From Acidobacteriaceae bacterium (GTDB taxonomy: Bacteria > Acidobacteriota > Terriglobia > Terriglobales > Acidobacteriaceae), in the NCBI GenBank assembly GCA_003140655.1, contig PLKR01000339.1, positions 1-5,120 of the forward strand: a stretch of DNA of 5,120 bases, in the 5' to 3' direction. The position numbers and the translations under genes were made by a program. Of the stretch, positions 1-4,033 are shown piece by piece (position 1 is the first letter of the stretch; each line of letters begins with the position of its first letter). The notes under the pieces are model-generated. The model was not told where the DNA came from. It saw only the letters and a list, made by a program, of their open reading frames with translations, and did not search any database.

Positions 1-793
1 CATGGCCTGGATGATGGACACCTACTCCATGCACATGCGCCAGACGGTAACCGCGTGCGTCACCGGAAAGCCCATCAACATCGGGGGTTCCCGCGGACGC
101 CGCGAGGCTACTGGCCGCGGCGTAATGGTGGTATGCGATGAGGCCATCAAGAAGCTCGGCCTATCGCGCGAGAGCAGCCGCGTGATTGTGCAGGGCTTCG
201 GCAACGTGGGCTCGAACGCCGCACAACTCATGCATCAGGCGGGATACAAAGTGGTGGGCATCGCCGAAGTAGGTGGCGGCCTTTACAACAAGAATGGCAT
301 CGACTTAAACGGTCTGGTCGAATTCCGTCAGAAAAATGGAACGGTGCACGGCTTTCCCGGCGCGGAAGCCTACGATACCGCCGAGTTGATCACCACCGAC
401 TGTGAAATCCTGATTCCCGCGGCGACCGAGAACGTCATCACTTCGCGCAACGTTGATCGCGTAAAATGCCGCATCCTGGCCGAAGGCGCCAACGGTCCCA
501 CCACCTCGGCTGCAGACGATGTCTTAACCGATAAGGGGGTCTTCGTGATTCCAGACATCCTGGCCAACGCCGGTGGCGTCACGACCTCTTACTTTGAGTG
601 GGTGCAGGACCGCCAAGGCTACTTCTGGAAGGAGTCCGTCGTCAACGAGCAACTGGAAGAGATCATGATCTCTTCGTTCGGCGATGTAGTGCGCTACGCC
701 GAGACGCACAAGGTGAACAATCGCATCGCGGCGTACATGCTGGCCATTGATCGCGTGGCCTACACCATCCGCCAGCGCGGTATTTACGCTTAG
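1..793 (+). CDS. gdhA: Glutamate dehydrogenase (Glu/Leu/Phe/Val dehydrogenase family), C-terminal part, 5' truncated by window edge
   Basis: Catalyses reversible oxidative deamination of glutamate to 2-oxoglutarate and ammonium with NAD(P)+, in the cytoplasm. The visible 263 residues begin with AWMMDTYSM, an internal block of the family's catalytic domain, so the ATG at position 2 is not the start. Roughly 150-170 residues should lie upstream, judging by the usual 410-430. Next comes GGSRGRREATGRGV (28-41), then the Rossmann nucleotide-binding loop GFGNVG (65-70). The second beta strand ends in an acidic residue, E89, in GIAEVGGG; this is compatible with NAD use but does not settle cofactor choice. 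The family block PDILANAGGVTTSYFEWVQ (184-202) closes the active-site region. The frame ends at TAG 791-793, and that stop overlaps the ribosome binding site of the next gene 8 bases on, so the two are probably cotranscribed. Family membership is certain; preference for glutamate over a branched-chain or aromatic amino acid is the likely reading. Confidence 0.95.
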   Translation, partial: MAWMMDTYSMHMRQTVTACVTGKPINIGGSRGRREATGRGVMVVCDEAIKKLGLSRESSRVIVQGFGNVGSNAAQLMHQAGYKVVGIAEVGGGLYNKNGIDLNGLVEFRQKNGTVHGFPGAEAYDTAELITTDCEILIPAATENVITSRNVDRVKCRILAEGANGPTTSAADDVLTDKGVFVIPDILANAGGVTTSYFEWVQDRQGYFWKESVVNEQLEEIMISSFGDVVRYAETHKVNNRIAAYMLAIDRVAYTIRQRGIYA

Positions 794-801
794 GAGAACC
801 T

Positions 802-1167
802 ATGAAATCGATTTGCAGAAATCTTGCGGTAAGCGTTCTGGCTCTGCTGTTCGCAGTCTCGTTGGCAAGCATCGTCGTTGCAGGGCAGGAACCGGGCTCA
901 AAGCCTGAGGCCATGGCGTCGCCGGCTCAGATGGCGAACGCGGCTGCCGCCGATAAACTCGACATCAACACAGCGACCAAAGATCAGCTCAAGGGACTGC
1001 CGGGAATCGGTGACGCCTATTCGCAGAAGATCATCGACGGTCGTCCTTATCGCACGAAACTGGATCTGGTCCACAGGAAGATCATCCCCCAGGCAACTTA
1101 CGACAAGATCAAGGATCAGGTCATCGCCAAGCAGCCGAAGGCGAGCGGAATGGCTCCGCCGAAGTAG
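802..1167 (+). CDS. Small exported helix-hairpin-helix (ComEA-like) protein
   Basis: A 121-residue protein. An N-terminal signal peptide (MKSICRN, then a hydrophobic stretch to about residue 26, with VVA/GQ as a likely cleavage site after A27) leads into a low-complexity Ala/Pro linker (28-50) and one helix-hairpin-helix domain (about 53-109). The domain has the classic INTATKDQLKGLPGIG block (55-70), followed by the second half, DGRPYRTKLDLVHRKIIP. In ComEA, which binds incoming DNA during natural transformation, this domain contacts the DNA backbone without sequence specificity. Here there is no membrane anchor after cleavage, so a periplasmic or secreted DNA-binding role is inferred. The ATG at 802 is supported by AGGAG at 792-796, five bases upstream and overlapping the gdhA stop. 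Such stand-alone secreted HhH proteins are common and mostly uncharacterised. Naming it comEA would overstate the case, because no comEC or pilus gene is visible. Confidence 0.88.
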   Translation: MKSICRNLAVSVLALLFAVSLASIVVAGQEPGSKPEAMASPAQMANAAAADKLDINTATKDQLKGLPGIGDAYSQKIIDGRPYRTKLDLVHRKIIPQATYDKIKDQVIAKQPKASGMAPPK

Positions 1168-1237
1168 TCGCGAGATCTCGGCTTCCAGCCAGGGAACTAT
1201 TCTGGGACCATCGTGCCCTAACGTCACATTCGCTTGA

Positions 1238-1266
1238 TTGCGTTCCCTCCCACCGTGGAGGATAAT
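1238..1266 (+). promoter_or_regulatory. Possible sigma70-type promoter before pgsA
   Basis: The hexamer GATAAT (1261-1266) matches the -10 consensus at five of six positions. A weak -35, TTGCGT (1238-1243, three of six), sits 17 bases upstream; the better TTGATT (1234-1239) is 21 bases away, which is too far. Transcription would start near 1273, giving a 5' leader of about 27 bases for pgsA with no Shine-Dalgarno sequence. This reading conflicts with the leader-ORF reading of the same stretch, where GGAGG at 1257-1261 must be in the RNA. Inference only. Confidence 0.3.
1246..1261 (+). other. Hairpin pairing CCTCC with the GGAGG ribosome-binding motif
   Basis: CCTCC (1246-1250) is the exact reverse complement of GGAGG (1257-1261), with a six-base loop. 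If the region is transcribed, this stem would mask the only strong Shine-Dalgarno-like sequence between the HhH gene and pgsA. A five-pair stem is modest, and chance occurrence is possible. Confidence 0.35.
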
Positions 1267-1270
1267 CTAG

Positions 1271-1303
1271 GTGTCTCCCGGAAGCATTGCTGAGCCGCGG
1301 TGA
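1271..1303 (+). other. Candidate 10-codon leader ORF overlapping the pgsA start
   Basis: A GTG at 1271 lies nine bases after GGAGG (1257-1261) and opens a ten-codon frame encoding (M/V)SPGSIAEPR. Its TGA (1301-1303) overlaps the pgsA GTG start (1300-1302) in a GTGA arrangement, the geometry typical of translational coupling. pgsA itself has no good ribosome binding site in the preceding 20 bases. The ORF is too short for any statistical support from composition, so it remains a hypothesis. Confidence 0.25.
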
Positions 1304-1980
1304 ACCTACCCAACTCCATCACGCTGATCCGCATCTGCAGCATTCCTCTGCTGATCTGGATCTTATCTTCCAATCATTTCAGCAGCGAACACGGCGCTAA
1401 AGAGCTGCTGGCCTCGGCGATATTCATTGCCGCCTCCATGACCGACGGCATAGATGGATACCTGGCTCGCAAGCGCGGCCAGATTACTACCATGGGCATT
1501 CTGCTCGATCCCATGGCCGACAAACTTCTCATTGCCGCCGCGTTCGTGACCCTGGTGCAGTTTAATCCCAGCCTGGTTCCGGCCTGGATCGCGGTGATCA
1601 TCATTGGCCGCGAGTTTCTGGTGAGCGGCCTGCGTTCCATCGCTGCCTCCGGAGGCTTCACCATCGAAGCCAGTGAATTGGGCAAATTCAAGATGGTAGT
1701 GCAAATCGTTTCTGTGGTCGCTGTAATTCTCGACCACCGCTGGAAGGAGTGGCCGGTTTACGGGAACTTCATCTTCCCGGTGCACTGGATTGCCTACGTC
1801 GCGATCTGGTTTGTAGTCTGCGTTTCGCTGGTTTCAGCCGTCGATTACTTCGCCGCATTCTGGTCGAAGATTGACCGGCGTGCGTCCAAACGCCGCCGCC
1901 GCGAATTCATTCTCAGCCGGCGACGCAAGCCGCAACCGGCCCCGCGGCCGGCAGATGCCGATGTCGCCCCTACAACATAA
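1300..1980 (+). CDS. pgsA: CDP-diacylglycerol--glycerol-3-phosphate 3-phosphatidyltransferase (phosphatidylglycerophosphate synthase)
   Basis: Integral inner-membrane enzyme that transfers the phosphatidyl group from CDP-diacylglycerol to sn-glycerol 3-phosphate, the committed step to phosphatidylglycerol and cardiolipin. The full CDP-alcohol phosphotransferase motif is present: D49, D52-G53, A56-R57, G66, D70 and D74 in DGIDGYLAR...GILLDPMAD. These acidic residues bind the catalytic metal ions. The N-terminus NLPNSITLIRI is the family's usual opening, which fixes the GTG at 1300 as the start; an in-frame TGA at 1291-1293 excludes anything further upstream. Several hydrophobic segments follow, the last around residues 160-185. 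At 226 residues it is longer than typical PgsA (about 180-200). The excess is a strongly basic, then Pro/Ala-rich tail (from about K189: RRASKRRRREF, later SRRRKPQPAPRP). The 3' end overlaps the next gene by 26 bases. I prefer PgsA to phosphatidylcholine or phosphatidylserine synthase on the strength of the N-terminus and motif spacing. Confidence 0.93.
   Translation: MNLPNSITLIRICSIPLLIWILSSNHFSSEHGAKELLASAIFIAASMTDGIDGYLARKRGQITTMGILLDPMADKLLIAAAFVTLVQFNPSLVPAWIAVIIIGREFLVSGLRSIAASGGFTIEASELGKFKMVVQIVSVVAVILDHRWKEWPVYGNFIFPVHWIAYVAIWFVVCVSLVSAVDYFAAFWSKIDRRASKRRRREFILSRRRKPQPAPRPADADVAPTT
1936..1951 (+). other. Perfect GC hairpin immediately before the AMMECR1 start codon
   Basis: CCGGCC (1936-1941) and GGCCGG (1946-1951) form a six-pair all-GC stem with loop CCGC, ending three bases before the ATG at 1955. 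It lies inside the pgsA coding region where a ribosome binding site would be expected, and there is no purine-rich Shine-Dalgarno sequence. It may block independent initiation until ribosomes translating pgsA open it. The Pro/Ala/Arg-rich tail codons of a GC-rich gene could also produce such a stem by chance. Confidence 0.45.
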
Positions 1981-2647
1981 TTCGACCTCGGAGTCGGCTG
2001 CCTGGGAAGTAAATAAATCTGAAGGCGGCAAACCCGCAACCGACGCGGTTTCCGGCCCGAAATTTTCCGGCCCGGAGTTCTCTCACGAAGAGCGCACTTT
2101 GCTGCTTCGCCTGGCGCACGATTCCATTTCTTCGGCGTTGCAGCATCGCGAGATTTCTCTGGATCCTCCCACTCCCCACCTCGCCGAACCCCGCGGCGCT
2201 TTCACTTCGCTCTATTTGCGCAAGAATTTATCGGGACAGGATCAGCACAGAGAAGAATTGCGGGGATGCGTCGGCTACATACTGCCCACTTGCTCAGTCT
2301 TCCGGGCTGTGGCGGAAACCGCGCGCGCCGCCGCTTTCGACGACAACCGCTTCCCGCCGGTCACCATGGAAGAAGCTCCGCATCTCGAAATTGAGCTAAG
2401 CATTCTCTCGCCCGCGCAACCGCTTCCCGCCGACGAAATCGTGGTTGGCCGCCACGGTCTCCTCATTAGCTGGCATGGCCGCCGCGGCCTTTTGCTGCCC
2501 CAGGTGCCCGTCGAGCGTGCCTGGGACCGCACAGCTTTTCTGCAGCAAACCTGCCGCAAGGCCGGACTGCCCCTGGATGCCTGGCAAAAAGGCGCGACCA
2601 TCGAAGCCTTCACCGCCGAAGTCTTCGGCGAGAAAAGTGGCCGGTGA
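1955..2647 (+). CDS. amrA: AMMECR1 domain protein (AmmeMemoRadiSam system protein A)
   Basis: A 230-residue protein with an AMMECR1 domain from about residue 43 to 226. Visible hallmarks are FSHEERTLLLRLAHDSI (domain entry), RGAFTSLYLRK (80-90), the signature LRGCVGY (102-108) with its conserved cysteine, AAAFDDNRFPPVTMEE (125-140), LEIELSILSP (144-153) and the C-terminal GLPLDAW...AEVFGE. In many prokaryotes this domain occurs with a MEMO-domain protein and a radical SAM enzyme; its biochemical role is not established, and neither partner lies in this window. Start choice: ATGs at 1955 and 1961 are both in frame. An upstream TTG at 1871 would extend the protein by 28 residues deep into pgsA without homology support. 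No alternative start occurs between 1961 and the domain itself. The first 40 or so residues look like a poorly conserved linker. The gene overlaps pgsA by 26 bases, implying cotranscription. Confidence 0.88.
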   Translation: MPMSPLQHNSTSESAAWEVNKSEGGKPATDAVSGPKFSGPEFSHEERTLLLRLAHDSISSALQHREISLDPPTPHLAEPRGAFTSLYLRKNLSGQDQHREELRGCVGYILPTCSVFRAVAETARAAAFDDNRFPPVTMEEAPHLEIELSILSPAQPLPADEIVVGRHGLLISWHGRRGLLLPQVPVERAWDRTAFLQQTCRKAGLPLDAWQKGATIEAFTAEVFGEKSGR

Positions 2648-2704
2648 CCAAAGGCAGTGATCAGTGATCAGTGGCCAGTCGCCAGTAAGAACCCGCTGGT
2701 CACC
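2643..2704. repeat. Tandem CAGTGAT/CAGTGGC heptad repeat bounded by an 8-bp inverted repeat
   Basis: From 2655 to 2686 the sequence reads as seven-base units: CAGTGAT, CAGTGAT, CAGTGGC, CAGTCGC, CAGT. GGTGACCA (2643-2650, containing the TGA stop of the AMMECR1 gene) and TGGTCACC (2697-2704) are perfect reverse complements and enclose the array. The combination resembles a dispersed repetitive extragenic element rather than coding sequence. I recall similar CAGTGG/CAGTGA-rich spacers in acidobacterial genomes, but cannot count copies from one window. Confidence 0.7.
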
Positions 2705-2742
2705 TGAGTCTTCGCGCAACCCTCGTGGATTTTCTCAAGGTT

Positions 2743-2756
2743 CCACTGGCCACTGC
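2743..2756 (-). repeat. Inverted copy of the heptad repeat
   Basis: CCACTGGCCACTGC reads GCAGTGGCCAGTGG on the minus strand, i.e. two CAGTGGC-type heptads in the opposite orientation to the array at 2655-2686. It matches the stretch around 2668-2681 in 12 of 14 positions as an inverted repeat, so the two could fold together. It abuts the terminator of the minus-strand gene. Confidence 0.55.
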
Positions 2757-2788
2757 AAATAAAACCGGGGACGGTTGCCCGTCCCCGG
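2757..2788 (-). terminator. Rho-independent terminator of the minus-strand exported-protein gene
   Basis: CCGGGGACGG (2765-2774) and CCGTCCCCGG (2779-2788) form a perfect ten-pair stem with a four-base loop. Read on the minus strand, the stem is followed directly by TTTTATTT (complement of 2757-2764), the U-tract of a classic intrinsic terminator. It begins 31 bases after the stop of the minus-strand gene. On the plus strand the bases after the stem (CTCGACTGCG) are not T-rich, so it would be a poor terminator for the AMMECR1 transcript, though the hairpin may still slow or protect that RNA. Confidence 0.9.
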
Positions 2789-2818
2789 CTCGACTGCGTC
2801 TGTTCTGCTTACGAGAGG

Positions 2819-3793
2819 TTATTGCGGTTGTTGCGTCTGTTCGTCCAATTCCACACCATCGCCAGCGTGCACGTCTTCCATGGCAAACACGATCATTCCG
2901 GTTGCCGTGGTGGGCGTGGTCCCGATGACGACGATCTCGCCTACCGCGCGGCGCGGCAGATCTCTCATGTGAATCACCGGACCGTTCGACTTGGTAAACA
3001 TGGCTGGATCTACCGACGGCTGCTTCTTCTGTGTGTCTTCACTGATTGCGGCCTTGAACGAAAGCGAGTCCACCGGATCGCGCAGTTCCGTCTCATAGTT
3101 CCGCACGGCGCGGAAATAGTCGCCCACCTTGACACCCTGGTTCGATCCTACGTTGAAGTAAACCTTCTGACCTGTTCCCACCACCGAGTCAAAATCCTTT
3201 CCCATCACGATGCGCCCGGAAACCTTGCTGGCCGTGGGCAGGAAGCGGTCGAAACGAAGCGGCGCATGAAATGACACCAGCGGTTTCTCGGCGAAAGGAA
3301 TCGCCGTATCTCCCGGATTGATGGGATCACACGAGTACTCGATCAGCGCCACCGCTGTCTTGCTGCGGGTGTCGATCACGCGGACGCGGCCGATTTCCCC
3401 GTACGGCTGTCCCGCGGCCTGGAGCAGCTTCCGCTGTCCGGGATACATCTCATACTCGTTGATGTCGCGCACAGCGCGCACAATCTCGTACTCCGCCCCA
3501 GTGCTGTAACCCGTCCCTTGCAAATAGACGATGTCGCCCTTGACGAACTTCGTAGTAAACGGAGTATCCAACCCGCCAGCGACAAACCGGGCGTCGGGCA
3601 GGGTCTCGCGGTTGATGAAACCAGCGCAGTACACATCAGCGTAAGTAGGCATCTGCACCCGCTGAGTGGGAAAGTTGGCGGACGTCAAGACCGTTCCGTC
3701 CGGGGTGGTCGGGCCCGCCGCAGTTGCATCAGACGCCGATTGCGCCCAGGCCGCAGTCGCGACCAACAACACTAACAGTCCTGTTTTCTTCAT
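2819..3793 (-). CDS. Exported protein of unknown function with an internally duplicated module
   Basis: A 324-residue protein. MKKTGLLVLLVATAAWAQS is a textbook Sec signal peptide with likely cleavage after A17 (AWA/Q). The ATG at 3793 has GGAGG four bases upstream; the frame stays open to a TTG at 3892, but that would bury the signal peptide. The mature part has two similar beta-rich modules. In the first (about 82-168), VY (89-90) is followed 16 residues later by RAVR (106-109), then GEI (132-134) and PGD (160-162). In the second (about 206-316), VY (211-212) is followed 16 residues later by RAVR (228-231), then GEI (285-287) and AGD (310-312). The second copy has extra residues between RAVR and GEI, including a polar stretch around 250-270. 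Only two cysteines remain after processing (C56, C155), so a disulfide is possible. The VGSNQGVKVGDYFRAVR segment resembles the C-terminal fold of FlgT-like cell-envelope proteins. I do not recognise a specific family and assign no function. Periplasmic or outer-membrane location is inferred. Confidence 0.85.
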   Translation of the reverse strand: MKKTGLLVLLVATAAWAQSASDATAAGPTTPDGTVLTSANFPTQRVQMPTYADVYCAGFINRETLPDARFVAGGLDTPFTTKFVKGDIVYLQGTGYSTGAEYEIVRAVRDINEYEMYPGQRKLLQAAGQPYGEIGRVRVIDTRSKTAVALIEYSCDPINPGDTAIPFAEKPLVSFHAPLRFDRFLPTASKVSGRIVMGKDFDSVVGTGQKVYFNVGSNQGVKVGDYFRAVRNYETELRDPVDSLSFKAAISEDTQKKQPSVDPAMFTKSNGPVIHMRDLPRRAVGEIVVIGTTPTTATGMIVFAMEDVHAGDGVELDEQTQQPQ

Positions 3794-3796
3794 GTT

Positions 3797-3802
3797 ACCT
3801 CC
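3797..3802 (-). promoter_or_regulatory. Ribosome binding site of the exported-protein gene
   Basis: The minus strand reads GGAGGTAACATG, with a full anti-16S match four bases before the ATG whose first base is 3793. It decides the start in favour of the signal-peptide methionine over the longer open frame beginning at 3892. Confidence 0.85.
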
Positions 3803-3863
3803 GAGAAGAGACACACGATGCCCCCTCTCCAGCAAAATGTTGCGGAAGCAAGGCTTCAGTTGG

Positions 3864-3892
3864 AAGGTAACAAGCGGGTAAGAGGGGGTCAA
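3864..3892 (-). promoter_or_regulatory. Weak candidate promoter for the exported-protein gene
   Basis: On the minus strand, TTGACC (complement of 3887-3892, five of six to the -35 consensus) is followed after 17 bases by TACCTT (complement of 3864-3869, three of six to the -10). Transcription would begin near 3857, leaving a leader of about 64 bases. Other placements in the 240-base divergent gap are possible. The -10 is poor, so this is tentative. Confidence 0.25.
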
Positions 3893-3997
3893 GGTTACGA
3901 GGGTGTCAGGCGGTCTGTGGAAATAGGTTTTTCGTGCGATTTGTGAATACTTAGTTGCATCTGGAATTAAGCCCCTGTAAGATTCGCGCCGAACCTC

Positions 3998-4024
3998 TTG
4001 ACAAATACCATTGATTCAAATCAT
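3998..4024 (+). promoter_or_regulatory. Promoter of aroDE with perfect -35
   Basis: TTGACA (3998-4003) is a perfect sigma70 -35 hexamer. The best -10 is AATCAT (4019-4024, four of six, with the key A at position 2 and T at position 6), at a short 15-base spacing. ATTGAT (4023-4028) at 19 bases is a weaker alternative. Either places the transcription start at roughly 4031-4035, at or just before the ATG at 4034. The -35 is convincing, the -10 less so. Confidence 0.5.
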
Positions 4025-4032
4025 TGATTCAA
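4009..4032 (+). promoter_or_regulatory. Direct repeats and FNR-like dyad over the aroDE promoter: candidate operator
   Basis: CATTGATTCAA occurs twice, at 4009-4019 and 4022-4032, perfectly conserved with a 13-base period. Each copy contains the near-palindrome TTGA-T-TCAA. Spanning the first copy and the spacer, TTGAT-TCAA-ATCAT (4011-4024) matches nine of the ten specified bases of the FNR/CRP-family site TTGAT-N4-ATCAA. The block lies between the -35 and the start codon, so a bound protein would be expected to repress. The cognate regulator is not in the window. Confidence 0.45.
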
Positions 4033-4033
4033 G

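Noticed and set aside
1171..1180. Perfect palindrome CGAGATCTCG just after the HhH stop, considered as a terminator
   Set aside because: No loop-bearing stem and no T-tract follow. A ten-base palindrome alone is weak evidence.
878..1237. 119-codon plus-strand frame overlapping the HhH gene in another frame, and a 109-codon antisense frame at 898-1227
   Set aside because: Arg/Ser-rich translations without recognisable domains. The HhH frame has a signal peptide, domain motif and ribosome binding site.
1363..1785. 140-codon minus-strand frame opposite pgsA
   Set aside because: Shadow of pgsA; no domain, no ribosome binding site, and His/Gly-rich composition typical of antisense readings.
1871..1954. 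Extension of the AMMECR1 protein to a TTG at 1871
   Set aside because: The added residues are an Arg/Ala/Pro/Asn-rich out-of-frame reading of the PgsA tail and lie far outside the domain.
2655..2686. Heptad array as a CRISPR
   Set aside because: Units are seven bases and contiguous, with no spacers and no cas genes nearby.
2765..2788. Hairpin as a bidirectional terminator also ending the AMMECR1 transcript
   Set aside because: On the plus strand the stem is followed by CTCGACTGCG rather than a T-run; only the minus strand has the U-tract.
3794..3892. N-terminal extension of the exported protein to a TTG at 3892
   Set aside because: It would place 33 residues ahead of a clear signal peptide and ignore the GGAGG directly upstream of the ATG at 3793.
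3900..3997. Possible tRNA or small ORF in the divergent gap
   Set aside because: No cloverleaf or T-arm sequence and no ORF with a ribosome binding site were found; the stretch is slightly AT-richer spacer.
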